Below the pieces are notes generated by a model. The model saw only the letters and a program-made list of their open reading frames with translations, did not search any database and was not told the DNA's origin. A stretch of DNA of 64,000 bases, from assembly GCA_904420045.1 (NCBI GenBank), contig CAJFTY010000040.1, positions 27,187-91,186 of the forward strand, written 5' to 3'. Position numbers and translations under genes: made by a program. The stretch's first letter is position 1. Every line of letters begins with the position of its first letter. Shown here one piece after another: positions 1 to 10,317 of the stretch. This stretch comes from Candidatus Metaruminococcus caecorum. Lineage in GTDB: Bacteria > Bacillota > Clostridia > Oscillospirales > Ruminococcaceae.

Positions 1-2658
1 TCCCGGGCCAAGAACGGCAAGCTTTTGGCGGTATACGATGTGGTGCTGGACGAAAACGGCTGCCTTGCCTCCTGCCGGAAAACCGATGGGACGGAGAAGC
101 CCGAAGGAGAGCTGTGGTATGCCTATCTGGAGCGGGCGCAGCCCAACACCTGGCACAACAACCAGACCTATGTGAACACCTTGGACAAAGCGGCCATGGA
201 CCGTTTTTTAGAGGTGACCCACGAGAACTATTATAAGCACATCGGGGAGGAATTCGGCAAGGCGGTTCCCACCATCTTCACCGACGAGCCTCAGTTTTCC
301 CACAAGACCATGCTGGAGTTCCCAAAAGAGAAGCGGGATGTGATCCTGCCCTGGACGGAGGACTTTGCCGATACCTACAAAGCCATGTATGGGGAGGATA
401 TCCTGGCAAACCTGCCCGAGCTGATCTGGGAAAAACCGGATAAGGCGGTATCCACCATCCGGTATCACTACCACGACCATATCACCGAGCGGTTTACCCA
501 GGCGTTTGCCGACAACATCGGCGCATGGTGCCGGGAGCACGGCATCGCCCTGACCGGCCACATGATGGAGGAACCCACCCTGCGCAGCCAGACCGCCGCC
601 CTGGGCGAGGCCATGCGCGCCTACCGAGGGTTTGAGCTCCCCGGCATCGACATGCTGTGTGACAGCTATGAGTACACCACCGCCAAACAGGCCCAGTCCG
701 CCTCTCACCAGTTTGGACGGGAGGGCGTGATGAGCGAGCTATACGGCGTCACCAGCTGGAGCTTCGACTTCAGACGGCACAAATTGCAGGGCGACTGGCA
801 GGCGGCCTTGGGCGTCACCCTGCGGGTGCCTCACCTGTCCTGGGTGTCCATGAAGGGCGAGGCCAAACGGGACTACCCGGCCAGCATCAACTACCAGTCC
901 CCCTGGTACAAGGAATACAAGCAGGTGGAGGATCACTTTGCCCGGGTGAACACCGCCATGACCCGTGGAAAAGCCAAGGTGCGGGTGGGCGTCGTGCACC
1001 CCATCGAGAGCTACTGGCTCCACTGGGGCCCCAACTCCCAGACGGGAATGCTGCGGGATCAGATGGACGAACGGTTCCAGGGCGTGACCCAGTGGCTGCT
1101 GTTTGGCGGCTACGACTTTGACTATATCGACGAATCCCTGCTGCCCAGCCTGTGCGAAAAGGCGGGAAATCCCATCCAGGTGGGTAAAATGGCCTACGAC
1201 GTAGTGGTGGTCCCCGGGTGCGAAACCCTGCGCGCCACCACAGTAGAACGGCTTCGCGACTTTGAAAAAGCGGGCGGCACGGTGATTGTCATGGGCGAAG
1301 CCCCTTCCTTGGTAGACGCGATCCCCAGCGAGGAGGGCAAAAAGCTCGCGGAAAACGCCCGGCAAATCCCCTTTGAACGGGTGGCCCTCATCGAGGCGCT
1401 GGAGCCCTTCCGCACGGTGCGGCTGGAAAACTTCGGCGGAAGCCTTATGGGGCATCTGCTATATCAGCTTCGGGAGGACAACGACTGCCAGTGGCTGTTT
1501 GTGGCCGCCGGCCGCCCCATGGGCAACCCCGACTTTGTGCGCCGGGACGGCGTGCGGATCATTCTGGACGGAACCTATCAGGTGGAGGAATACGACACCA
1601 TGACCGGCGAGGTCAGGCCCCTTTCCGCCGTCTGGGAAAAAGGGAAAACCAAGGTGGAGCGTATCTTCCACAACCAGGACAGCCTGCTTCTAAAGCTCAC
1701 GCCCGCCGCCGCGCAGGCTGCGGCACCGTCCAAGGTGTGCCGGCAGACCGGCGCCGCGCTGCGGATTCCCAACCGGATCCCCGTTACGCTCAGCGAACCC
1801 AACGTGCTGATGCTGGACCGGGCGGAATTTTCACTGGACGACAATCCCTATCTGCCCGCGGAGGAACTGCTTCGGGCGGACAATAAGCTCCGGGAGCAGC
1901 TTCACATCCCCATGCGGGTGGGGGAGGTTGCCCAGCCCTGGACCCTTCCGCCGGAGGAGATCACTCACCATGCCAATCTGCGGTTTGCAGTGGAAAGCGA
2001 GATCGACGTTCCTGTTTCCCTGGCTTTGGAGGAAGCGGACGCCGCGGTGGTGCGGTTAAACGGCAACAAAATCACCGCGAAGCCCAACGGCTACTACACC
2101 GACAAGTGCATCGGTGTAATCGAACTGGGCGTTCTCCCCAAGGGGAGCAACGTGCTGGAAGTGTCGATTCCCTTTGCCAACCGGATCGGTCTGGAGTGGT
2201 GCTATCTGCTGGGTGACTTCGGCGTGCGTGTGGAAGGCGCCCGCGGCGTGATTACCGCGCCTGTTCGGGAGCTAAGCTTTGGGGATATCGTTCCCCAGGG
2301 ACTGCCGTTCTACGGCGGGAACATCACCTATCACCTGCCGGTATCGGTGGGGGAAAAGGGCGCCAGAATTCACCTGCCCCACTATCGGGGAGCCTTGGTG
2401 GCGGTGGAAAAAGACGGCGTCCGGCTGGGCGAGCTGACCTTTGCACCCTACGATCTGGACGTTCCCCAAACGGAGACGTTGGACCTTGTTCTGTTCGGAA
2501 ACCGGGTGAACACCTTCGGAGCGGTGCACATGGTGGGCGACGGCGACCGGTTCCTGCATCCGGGCTGCTGGCGTTCCAGCGGTGACGGCTGGTCGGAGGA
2601 ATACGTCCTGCAGCAGGTGGGAATTCTTTCCTCTCCGGAGATCTTGCCCTACGAATAA
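1..2658 (+). CDS. GH106-like alpha-L-rhamnosidase, 3' part
   Basis: The frame is open from the first base, so the N-terminus lies outside the window; about 885 residues remain. The protein resembles family GH106 (Glyco_hydro_106), which removes terminal L-rhamnose from plant or bacterial glycans. Visible family features are an N-terminal block ending in PTIFTDEPQFS, a histidine-rich LTGHMMEEPTLRS segment, a central segment typical of a glutamine-amidotransferase-like/beta-galactosidase trimerisation fold (YDVVVVPGCETLR, GGTVIVMGEAP), and a C-terminal beta-sandwich region. No signal peptide can be judged because the start is missing. It ends just before a strong hairpin, so it is the last gene of its transcript. 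Its substrate class matches the GH78 cluster 25 kb downstream, but linkage to that cluster is inference. Family assignment is fairly confident; exact substrate is unknown. Confidence 0.75.
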   Translation, partial: SRAKNGKLLAVYDVVLDENGCLASCRKTDGTEKPEGELWYAYLERAQPNTWHNNQTYVNTLDKAAMDRFLEVTHENYYKHIGEEFGKAVPTIFTDEPQFSHKTMLEFPKEKRDVILPWTEDFADTYKAMYGEDILANLPELIWEKPDKAVSTIRYHYHDHITERFTQAFADNIGAWCREHGIALTGHMMEEPTLRSQTAALGEAMRAYRGFELPGIDMLCDSYEYTTAKQAQSASHQFGREGVMSELYGVTSWSFDFRRHKLQGDWQAALGVTLRVPHLSWVSMKGEAKRDYPASINYQSPWYKEYKQVEDHFARVNTAMTRGKAKVRVGVVHPIESYWLHWGPNSQTGMLRDQMDERFQGVTQWLLFGGYDFDYIDESLLPSLCEKAGNPIQVGKMAYDVVVVPGCETLRATTVERLRDFEKAGGTVIVMGEAPSLVDAIPSEEGKKLAENARQIPFERVALIEALEPFRTVRLENFGGSLMGHLLYQLREDNDCQWLFVAAGRPMGNPDFVRRDGVRIILDGTYQVEEYDTMTGEVRPLSAVWEKGKTKVERIFHNQDSLLLKLTPAAAQAAAPSKVCRQTGAALRIPNRIPVTLSEPNVLMLDRAEFSLDDNPYLPAEELLRADNKLREQLHIPMRVGEVAQPWTLPPEEITHHANLRFAVESEIDVPVSLALEEADAAVVRLNGNKITAKPNGYYTDKCIGVIELGVLPKGSNVLEVSIPFANRIGLEWCYLLGDFGVRVEGARGVITAPVRELSFGDIVPQGLPFYGGNITYHLPVSVGEKGARIHLPHYRGALVAVEKDGVRLGELTFAPYDLDVPQTETLDLVLFGNRVNTFGAVHMVGDGDRFLHPGCWRSSGDGWSEEYVLQQVGILSSPEILPYE

Positions 2659-2673
2659 ATTTGATTGATTTCT

Positions 2674-2735
2674 GCGCCCGTCCTCTTAAAAAAGCGCGGC
2701 TTTGCGCCGCTCCGGGGGACGGGCGCTGTTATTTG
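2674..2735 (+). terminator. Hairpin terminator after the GH106-like gene
   Basis: A perfect 10-bp inverted repeat (GCGCCCGTCC at 2674-2683, GGACGGGCGC at 2717-2726) encloses a second small hairpin. A modest T-rich tail (TGTTATTT) follows. It sits 15 bases after the stop codon. Confidence 0.6.
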
Positions 2736-2835
2736 CAACCGTGTGTAGACACCTCAAAGGCCTCGGTGCGCATTGAAGCTCACCGGAACGTGAGTAAAAG
2801 CAGTTGGATGACAGCATTATTTTCATAAAAAATCT

Positions 2836-2863
2836 TTGACAAATACTCGAATTATGGTACAAT
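2836..2863 (+). promoter_or_regulatory. Sigma-A type promoter for the minD-like gene
   Basis: A TTGACA box (2836-2841) lies 16 bp from TACAAT (2858-2863). The minD-like start is about 75 bases downstream. Confidence 0.65.
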
Positions 2864-2938
2864 AAAAATATGAGTGCGTAAACATGCAGCAAAAGGAAAA
2901 TCGCCCGGGTTTTCTCCTTCATTGGAGGCTTCGGCGAT

Positions 2939-3685
2939 GTGGTGAGATTCATGGCACAGGTAATCGCGGTTACATCCGGAAAAGGCGGAGCTGGAAAATC
3001 CTCCATGTGTGTGGGAATCGGCACTGCGCTGGCACGGGCTGGAAACAGCGTGCTGATCATCGAGCTGGACTGCGGCTTGCGGGGATTGGATCTGATGCTG
3101 GGCTCCCAGGATGAAATCGTATACGATCTGGGCGATCTTTTATCCGGTGGCTGCGAGGTGGAACAGGCGATTACAGTAAGCGGCGTGCATGAACGTTTGG
3201 CATTGATCGCTGCTCCCGCATCCCATCATCTCGCGTTTCAGATTGGGGATCTTGAACTGCTGTGCGCAGGATTAAAAAAAGGTTTTGATGTTGTGCTGCT
3301 GGATTTACCGGCGGGATTAGGCTTAAGCGCGGGGCTGACCGGAAGGCTGGCGGACCGGCTTTTGGTGGTGGCGACCCCAGATCCCGTCTGCATTCGGGAC
3401 GGCGGCAGGCTTGTTTCCCTTTTGTCTGGAGAGGGGCCGGAAAAGCGGCACCTGCTGATTAACCGGGCCAGCTACAAGGGCATGAAAAAGGGCTTGGTAC
3501 GGGATCTGGACGACGTGATCGACGGGGTCGGGCTTCCGTTGATCGGCGTGATTCCCGACGATGAAGCGATCACCCTGTGTTTTGGAAACGGAAAGCCTTT
3601 GCCGCCGGATTCTCTTCCCGCTGCGGCATTTCGCAACATTGCGGCCCGGCTGATGGGTGAGTACCGCCCTTTGGCGGTGCAGTAG
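2939..3685 (+). CDS. minD: MinD-like septum-site ParA/MinD ATPase, short form
   Basis: This is a deviant Walker A ATPase of the ParA/MinD family. Shortly after the start it shows KGGAGKSS, followed by a MinD-type ELDCGLRGLDLMLG segment. MinD normally binds the membrane as an ATP dimer and positions the division inhibitor MinC. GTG at 2939 is chosen because GGAGG lies 10 nt upstream; ATG at 2951 gives the more usual MAQVI start. The protein ends at about 248 residues with FRNIAARLMGEYRPLAVQ. The usual extra C-terminal amphipathic membrane-targeting helix of MinD (about 265-270 residues) is not seen. No minC or minE is adjacent. It may be an orphan MinD or a MinD-related ATPase with another role. 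mgsA follows after 54 bp, probably in the same transcript. Confidence 0.75.
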   Translation: MVRFMAQVIAVTSGKGGAGKSSMCVGIGTALARAGNSVLIIELDCGLRGLDLMLGSQDEIVYDLGDLLSGGCEVEQAITVSGVHERLALIAAPASHHLAFQIGDLELLCAGLKKGFDVVLLDLPAGLGLSAGLTGRLADRLLVVATPDPVCIRDGGRLVSLLSGEGPEKRHLLINRASYKGMKKGLVRDLDDVIDGVGLPLIGVIPDDEAITLCFGNGKPLPPDSLPAAAFRNIAARLMGEYRPLAVQ

Positions 3686-3739
3686 GCGTTTTCAAAGACG
3701 TTTGGAACATCTTGAAGAAAAAGAAGGAGGTCGGTTGCA

Positions 3740-4144
3740 TTGAATATTGCAATTATCGCACACGACTCAAAAAAAGAACTGATGGTACAGTTCTGCATTG
3801 CCTACTGCGGCATTCTGAGCAGACATAACATTTGCGCCACCGGAACCACCGGAAAGCTGGTTTCAGAGGCAACAGGCCTGAACATCCAGCGCTTTTTAAG
3901 CGGTTCCCAGGGGGGCGACCAGCAGATTGCGGCGCGGATTGCCTGCAACGAAATCGACATGCTGTTGTTCTTCCGGGATCCCTTGAATCCCAAGCCCCAC
4001 GAACCCAACGAGATGAATCTGCTTCGGCTGTGTGACGTGCACAGCATTCCGTTGGCCACCAACATCGCCACGGCGGAGGTTTTGATCCTCGGCCTGGAGC
4101 GCGGCGATTTGGACTGGCGCACCATTGTCAACCCTGGATTTTAA
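3740..4144 (+). CDS. mgsA: Methylglyoxal synthase
   Basis: This enzyme converts dihydroxyacetone phosphate to methylglyoxal plus phosphate, a cytosolic bypass of lower glycolysis that relieves phosphate stress. The 134 residues match the usual family length. Conserved parts are an N-terminal IAHDSKK, the phosphate-binding ATGTTGKL loop, GGDQQIA with the catalytic-type Asp, and [14 protein letters not shown]. The start is TTG at 3740, supported by AAGGAGG nine bases upstream. In several Firmicutes mgsA sits near min genes, which fits the minD-like gene just upstream. The hisS leader begins within 20 bases of its stop. Confidence 0.95.
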   Translation: MNIAIIAHDSKKELMVQFCIAYCGILSRHNICATGTTGKLVSEATGLNIQRFLSGSQGGDQQIAARIACNEIDMLLFFRDPLNPKPHEPNEMNLLRLCDVHSIPLATNIATAEVLILGLERGDLDWRTIVNPGF

Positions 4145-4159
4145 TAGCGTTGTTTGCTG

Positions 4160-4407
4160 TGATGAGGACAGAGTACACCCAGCCACCCCCAACAGAGAGG
4201 GCTGCGCCTGCTGAAAGCGGCCCGGGTGACCGGTTGGGCGGAAGACAGCCTCGGAGCGTTCCGTGCAAAACGCGGACGTATCCCCTGCGTTAAAGGGAAC
4301 AAAAGCGGCGGAGCTTCCGCCGGAACTAGGGTGGCACCACGTGAACACAGGCTTCACGTCCCTTGGTAAGACTGCGCTTACCGGGACGGGGAGCTTTTTT
4401 ATTTTTT
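4160..4407 (+). promoter_or_regulatory. T-box leader of hisS-aspS, apparent Asp (GAC) specifier
   Basis: T-boxes are leader RNAs that sense uncharged tRNA and allow transcription of synthetase genes. Seen here: a stem I start (GATGAGGACAGAGTA at 4161-4175), a distal-loop segment with CTGAAAG, the segment GAAGACAGCCTCGGAGCG at 4241-4258, and the T-box motif AGGGTGGCACCACG at 4328-4341. ACGTGAA and TTCACGT form the antiterminator helix with AGGG/CCCT, and these compete with the terminator. The usual layout GAA-codon-A places GAC (4244-4246), an Asp codon, in the specifier position, although the first gene is hisS. No promoter is evident between mgsA and the leader, so transcription probably enters from upstream. 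The T-box call is firm; the specifier call is inference. Confidence 0.88.
4358..4407 (+). terminator. T-box regulated terminator
   Basis: GTCCC-TT-GGTAAG pairs with CTTACC-GGGAC, followed by GGGGAGC and a run of T. The left arm overlaps the antiterminator partner, so the two folds exclude each other. Confidence 0.85.
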
Positions 4408-4446
4408 ATGTTTCAGGCTTTACAATCAGAAAGGATGTTGAAAAAG

Positions 4447-5799
4447 ATGGCAATACTCACCAAAGCTCCCCGGGGCACTCAGGATATTCTGCCTAAGGAC
4501 AGCTTTCAGTGGCGTTTTCTGGAGACGGTGACCATGGAGACGGCGGCGCTGTTCGGATTTAAGGAAATCCGAACCCCCACCTTTGAGCACACCGAGCTGT
4601 TTTGCCGCTCGGTGGGGGACACCACCGACGTGGTCCAGAAGGAGATGTACACCTTCACCGACAAGGGCAACCGAAGCGTCACCTTAAAGCCCGAGGGAAC
4701 CGCGGGTGCGGTGCGCGCCGCGGTGGAGCACTCCCTGCTGGCCGACGCGCTCCCTGTAAAGGTGAGTTATCTGACCAGCTGCTTCCGGTATGAAAAGCCG
4801 CAGGCCGGCCGTTTGCGGGAGTTCCACCAGTTCGGCGTGGAGATGCTGGGCAGCAAAAGCCCCTCCGCCGACGCCGAGGTCATCGGCCTTGCCAACGAGA
4901 TCTTCTCGGTGTTAGGGGTCAAGCATCTGGCGCTGGAGCTTAACTCTATTGGGTGTCCCGAGTGCCGGCCCAAGTACCACAAGGCCCTCAAGGAGTACTT
5001 CGAAAGCCGCAAGGACGAGCTGTGCGAAACCTGCCTGTCCCGGCTTGAGACCAATCCCATGCGGATTCTGGACTGCAAAAGCCCGGTGTGCTCCGCCATC
5101 GCCAAGGACGCCCCGGTGGTGCTGGACTTTATCTGCGACGAGTGCAAAGAGCATTTTGACGGCGTGAAGGCCCGGCTGGACAGCATGGGGATCGCCTATA
5201 CCGTCAATCCCCGGATTGTGCGGGGACTCGACTACTACACCAAGACGGTGTTTGAGTTCGTCACCTCCCAGATCGGCGCTCAGGGCACGGTCTGCGGCGG
5301 CGGCCGGTACGACGGTCTGGTGGAAGAACTGGGCGGCGCGAAAACCCCGGGCCTCGGCTTTGCCATGGGGCTGGAACGGCTGCTGCTACTGCTGGCAGCC
5401 CAGGAAAACGAGCTCCCCGCGCCCCGCCCCTGCGAGCTTTACATCGCCAGCATCGGAGATGCCGCCAACATCAAGGCGGGGGAGCTGTGCGCAAGGCTGC
5501 GATCCGAGGGCTTTTATGTGGAGTGCGACACCATGGAGCGCAGCGTCAAGGCGCAGATGAAATACGCCAACAAGATCGGCGCGAAGATGTCCATGGTGCT
5601 GGGGGATTCCGAGCTGGAATCCGGCAAAGCGGCCCTCAAGGATATGGACACCGGCGAGAGCGCAGAGGTCTCTCTGGGCGACGAGCTCACCCAAAGGCTG
5701 TATGACGCGGGCCTTGCCCGGGCCACCAGCGCGCTCACCGACCAGATTGGGGACGCGCAGCTTTTAACCCTGCTGGGGCAGGATCCTATAAGCGAGTAG
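4447..5799 (+). CDS. hisS: Histidine--tRNA ligase
   Basis: This class II synthetase charges tRNA-His. With the ATG at 4447 it has 450 residues. Seen: an N-terminal APRGTQDILP, motif 2 SCFRYEKPQAGRLREFHQFG near residue 111, the histidine-specific VRGLDYYTKTVFE near residue 257, motif 3 GLGFAMGLERLL near residue 301, and a C-terminal anticodon-binding domain. A cysteine-rich insert (residues 175-240) includes ETCLSRLETNPMRILDCK, common in Gram-positive HisRS. The start was set by homology; a longer frame reaches back into the terminator. AGAAAGG lies 12 bases upstream. It forms an operon with aspS, 83 bp downstream, under the T-box. Confidence 0.97.
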   Translation: MAILTKAPRGTQDILPKDSFQWRFLETVTMETAALFGFKEIRTPTFEHTELFCRSVGDTTDVVQKEMYTFTDKGNRSVTLKPEGTAGAVRAAVEHSLLADALPVKVSYLTSCFRYEKPQAGRLREFHQFGVEMLGSKSPSADAEVIGLANEIFSVLGVKHLALELNSIGCPECRPKYHKALKEYFESRKDELCETCLSRLETNPMRILDCKSPVCSAIAKDAPVVLDFICDECKEHFDGVKARLDSMGIAYTVNPRIVRGLDYYTKTVFEFVTSQIGAQGTVCGGGRYDGLVEELGGAKTPGLGFAMGLERLLLLLAAQENELPAPRPCELYIASIGDAANIKAGELCARLRSEGFYVECDTMERSVKAQMKYANKIGAKMSMVLGDSELESGKAALKDMDTGESAEVSLGDELTQRLYDAGLARATSALTDQIGDAQLLTLLGQDPISE

Positions 5800-5882
5800 C
5801 ATTGATTGGAATTCCAAAGGCTTTCCCTTTGAGATAAAACATGGAAAGCCGCGTAAACCATCCAGAAAGGAACGTGTAGAAT

Positions 5883-7667
<1,785 letters not shown>

Positions 7668-7671
7668 AGGA

Positions 7672-7711
7672 AGACAAACCAGGAGGCGCAGGCGCGTCTC
7701 CTGGTTTGTCT
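7672..7711 (+). terminator. Stem-loop after aspS
   Basis: A perfect 14-bp stem (AGACAAACCAGGAG and its complement) with a 12-base loop follows aspS by four bases. There is no T run after it, so it may stabilise the transcript end as much as terminate. Confidence 0.6.
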
Positions 7712-7755
7712 GTGAAAGGCAGCCCGTTCTCTTTCGTAGATGGAAGGTTTTTGTA

Positions 7756-7784
7756 TTGTGCGAACGTTTGGGGTATGCTATAAT
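7756..7784 (+). promoter_or_regulatory. Promoter for the DnaD/DnaI-like operon
   Basis: TTGTGC (7756-7761), 17 bp, TATAAT (7779-7784) with an extended -10 TG (TGCTATAAT). The gene start lies 65 bases on. Confidence 0.6.
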
Positions 7785-7849
7785 ATTTTGTATCAATTGT
7801 GCGAGAATCCTTTCTTTGAGTGGGACGAGCCGGAAAAGGAGGTGCGGGG

Positions 7850-8794
7850 ATGGAGTATCCACTTAATCAAAGCCTGTGGCAGAACGTGTTCTGCGTGCCC
7901 GCCGCCGCGGTGGACCGGTGCCTTGCCTCCGCGTCCGGCGACGAGGTCAAGGTGCTTTTGGCGGTGCTTCGCTGCCGGGAGGAAAGCGTGTCCTCCCGGC
8001 AGATCGCAAAGATTTCCGGCGTGCGGGAGGATGCGGTGGACGCGGCGGTGGCCTATTGGGTGGAGCAGAAAATTCTGCCCGCCCAGCTAATCGGGGCGGT
8101 TCCGCCGGCGGCGATCAAACAAGAGACGAGAAAAACCGCAGTGTCCGCCCCGCAGCTCACCGCTGCGGAGATCGGCCAGATGGTCAAATCGGACTCGGAA
8201 ATCGCCTTTTTGCTCCAAAGCGCCGAAGCACTGTACGGCAGGCCGGTGACCTCCACCGAGCAGCGGGGGTTGGTTTCCCTGCGGGAGTGGATGGGCATGC
8301 CGGTGGACGTCATCCTGATGGTGGTCAAATACTGCCTAGGGAACGGCAAGGGGAGCATCCGCTATATCGAAAAAACGGCGGCCTCCTGGTTCGACGAGGG
8401 GATCCGCACCCACGAGGCGGCGGAGGCGTATCTGCAAAGCCTGACCCAGCGGGCCCAGTCGGAAAATAAGATCAAGTCGCTGTTTGGCATCCGCAACCGG
8501 AACTTATCCACCAATGAGAAGAGATATATCCAGCAGTGGGTGCGGGAGTACGGATACGGTTCCGATATGATTCGTCAGGCGTACGAAATCTCGGTGGACC
8601 GAATTGGTTCGCTGTCCTTTCCGTACATTAACAAGATTTTGGCCTCCTGGCACGAAAAAGGATACCGTACACCGGAAGAAGCCCGGCAGGAAAACGGGAA
8701 AAAGTCTTCTACCAGCAACGGCAACGGCTCATTCGATATCAACGAGTTTGAAGACATGGGGATATTTGAAATCCCGGATGTAAAGGGAGAATAA
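7850..8794 (+). CDS. DnaD domain primosome protein
   Basis: A replication-restart or initiation protein of the DnaD/DnaB (Firmicutes) family, which helps load the replicative helicase. The start is ATG 7850 with AAAGGAGG upstream, giving 314 residues. An N-terminal winged-helix-like part (residues 1-90) is followed by two DnaD-type helical modules: about residues 110-190 (ending IRYIEKTAASWFDEGI) and 210-285 (ending FPYINKILASWHEKGY). The Y/F-I-x-K-I/T-x-x-SW-x-x-x-G pattern is the family hallmark. The C-terminal 30 residues are low-complexity (Ser/Asn). Its stop is three bases before the loader gene, so the two are co-translated and probably act together. Confidence 0.85.
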   Translation: MEYPLNQSLWQNVFCVPAAAVDRCLASASGDEVKVLLAVLRCREESVSSRQIAKISGVREDAVDAAVAYWVEQKILPAQLIGAVPPAAIKQETRKTAVSAPQLTAAEIGQMVKSDSEIAFLLQSAEALYGRPVTSTEQRGLVSLREWMGMPVDVILMVVKYCLGNGKGSIRYIEKTAASWFDEGIRTHEAAEAYLQSLTQRAQSENKIKSLFGIRNRNLSTNEKRYIQQWVREYGYGSDMIRQAYEISVDRIGSLSFPYINKILASWHEKGYRTPEEARQENGKKSSTSNGNGSFDINEFEDMGIFEIPDVKGE

Positions 8795-8797
8795 CAC

Positions 8798-9796
8798 ATG
8801 GCAAGCCACAATGAAATCCACGCGCAGGCGATGCAGATTGTCACCGCCCGCGCACAAGAGGCAAAGCTTTCCGTCCGCCGCCGGGAGGAGGAAATTGCCG
8901 GCAAGCTGCCCCAAATCGCCGCTTTGCGCAGGGAGCTTGCGGGCACCAGCATCCAGCTAACGAAAATCATCCTGTCAGGGCAGGGGAATGTCAAACAGCA
9001 GCTGGAAGAATTAAAGCAGCGCAACCTGTATGTGCAGAGCCGCATTGAGGAGCTTTTGCGGGAAAACGGATATCCGGCGGACTATCTGGGGCTGCATCCG
9101 GTTTGTCCGCTTTGCAAGGACACGGGATTTGTGGGCAATGAAAAGTGTACGTGTTTAAAGTCGTTGATGAAAGAGCTGTCCATCCAGAAGTTAAACGAGT
9201 GCTCCCCTTTGAAGCTGTCCAGCTTTGAGACCTTTGACCTGCGGTATTATCCGGCCCAAGGGGAGGGGGGAGCCTCTCCGCGGGAGATTATGGGAAAGAT
9301 TTTTGATTACTGCGTGGATTACGCCGAGCGTTTTTCGCATCATTCCCCCAGTTTGATGCTCATGGGGAATACGGGCCTTGGCAAAACCCATCTGTCATTG
9401 GCCATCGCCAGGAGGGTGATCGATAAGGGGTTTACAGTGCTATATGGCTCCACCCAGGACTTTTTGCGCGCCGTCGAGAGCGAGCACTTTGGCCGCGCGC
9501 AGGAGGAAAACGACACTCTTTCCATGCTGTTGCAGGCGGATTTGCTGATTTTGGACGACCTGGGGGTGGAGTTTAACTCCGATTTTTATGTGTCCAGCGT
9601 GTACAATGTCATCAACACCCGGTTGAACACCGAAAAGCCGACCATCATCAACTCCAATCTGACGGTGCAGGAGATGGAGAAAAAATATTCCCAGCGGATT
9701 GTTTCCCGGTTGTTTTCCAGCTATAACTGCCTGCGGTTTGCGGGAAAAGACATCCGGCTTTTGAAAAAGCGTGAGGCGGCTGCCGGCTCCCGTTAA
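8798..9796 (+). CDS. DnaC/DnaI-like helicase-loader ATPase
   Basis: An AAA+ ATPase of the DnaC/DnaI/IstB group, expected to load the replicative helicase on DNA. Its 332 residues show an N-terminal coiled-coil-like region (1-90), a zinc-binding-like CPLCKDTGFVGNEKCTC near residue 105, Walker A GNTGLGKTH near 190, Walker B LLILDDLGVE near 250, and a sensor region with NSNLT. Start ATG 8798 overlaps the end of the DnaD operon spacing. The DnaD gene next door supports a primosomal role rather than the transposon-linked IstB role. No transposase is nearby. Confidence 0.88.
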   Translation: MASHNEIHAQAMQIVTARAQEAKLSVRRREEEIAGKLPQIAALRRELAGTSIQLTKIILSGQGNVKQQLEELKQRNLYVQSRIEELLRENGYPADYLGLHPVCPLCKDTGFVGNEKCTCLKSLMKELSIQKLNECSPLKLSSFETFDLRYYPAQGEGGASPREIMGKIFDYCVDYAERFSHHSPSLMLMGNTGLGKTHLSLAIARRVIDKGFTVLYGSTQDFLRAVESEHFGRAQEENDTLSMLLQADLLILDDLGVEFNSDFYVSSVYNVINTRLNTEKPTIINSNLTVQEMEKKYSQRIVSRLFSSYNCLRFAGKDIRLLKKREAAAGSR

Positions 9797-9870
9797 TGCT
9801 GGACGCAAGGTTGCTTTTTTCTTTCTACTACTGCGTGGAAGAAAAAAATCAGAAAAATAAAAAAATTGTC

Positions 9871-9899
9871 TTGACAATTGCTCGCAAATGCTGTAAAAT
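9871..9899 (+). promoter_or_regulatory. Promoter of the tRNA cluster
   Basis: TTGACA (9871-9876), 17 bp, TAAAAT (9894-9899), 24 bases before the first tRNA. Confidence 0.75.
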
Positions 9900-9923
9900 T
9901 AATTTCAGCACTTGCGAAAAGAT

Positions 9924-9999
9924 GGGCCTGTGACGCAGCTGGGAGCGTGTCTCAATGGCATTGAGGAAGTCGAGGGTTCGAATCCCTTCAGGTCCACCA
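9924..9999 (+). tRNA. tRNA-Ala (anticodon GGC)
   Basis: A complete 76-nt cloverleaf with encoded CCA. The acceptor stem GGGCCTG/CAGGTCC contains the G3:U70 pair that marks tRNA-Ala. The anticodon loop ATGGCAT gives GGC, reading GCC. The D stem is ACGC/GCGT, so base pair 10-25 is A-U rather than the usual G-C. Confidence 0.9.
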
Positions 10000-10003
10000 A
10001 TAT

Positions 10004-10080
10004 GGAGGCATAGCTCAGTTGGTTAGAGCGCTCGCTTCACATGCGAGAGGTCGTAGGTTCGAGTCCTACTGTCTCTACCA
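10004..10080 (+). tRNA. tRNA-Val (anticodon CAC)
   Basis: A 77-nt cloverleaf with encoded CCA. The anticodon stem CTCGC/GCGAG carries loop TTCACAT, giving CAC (reads GUG). The acceptor stem GGAGGCA/TGTCTCT has G-U at position 1-72 and at 5-68. Confidence 0.9.
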
Positions 10081-10124
10081 TTTTTTAGACGGGCTTCCTT
10101 TTCAGGACAGCGCGTCGTTTCTAT

Positions 10125-10200
10125 GGGGGCGTAGCTCAGCTGGGAGAGCGTACGGTTCGCATCCGTAAGGTCGAGAGTTCGATCCTCTTCGTCTCCACCA
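10125..10200 (+). tRNA. tRNA-Ala (anticodon CGC)
   Basis: A 76-nt cloverleaf with encoded CCA. The acceptor stem GGGGGCG/CGTCTCC again has G3:U70. The anticodon stem TACGG/CCGTA carries loop TTCGCAT, giving CGC, which reads GCG only. Confidence 0.9.
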
Positions 10201-10206
10201 AATTAT

Positions 10207-10246
10207 CGAAGAAAGTCGGCTGCTGTAAAGCAGTCGACTTTCTTCG
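10207..10246 (+). terminator. Terminator of the tRNA cluster
   Basis: An 18-bp near-perfect stem (CGAAGAAAGTCGGCTGCT with its complement, one G-U) with a 4-base loop, followed by GTGTTTAT. It lies six bases after the last tRNA. Confidence 0.7.
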
Positions 10247-10317
10247 TGTTTATGGGTTATAATTGAATTAAATTTATTTGTAGCTTTGCTTTATCGGTGC
10301 AAAAAAGGAGAACGTCT

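Noticed and set aside
8798..9796. IstB-type transposition helper
   Set aside because: The ATPase fold is shared, but the gene is translationally linked to a DnaD protein and has no transposase neighbour, so a helicase-loader role is better.
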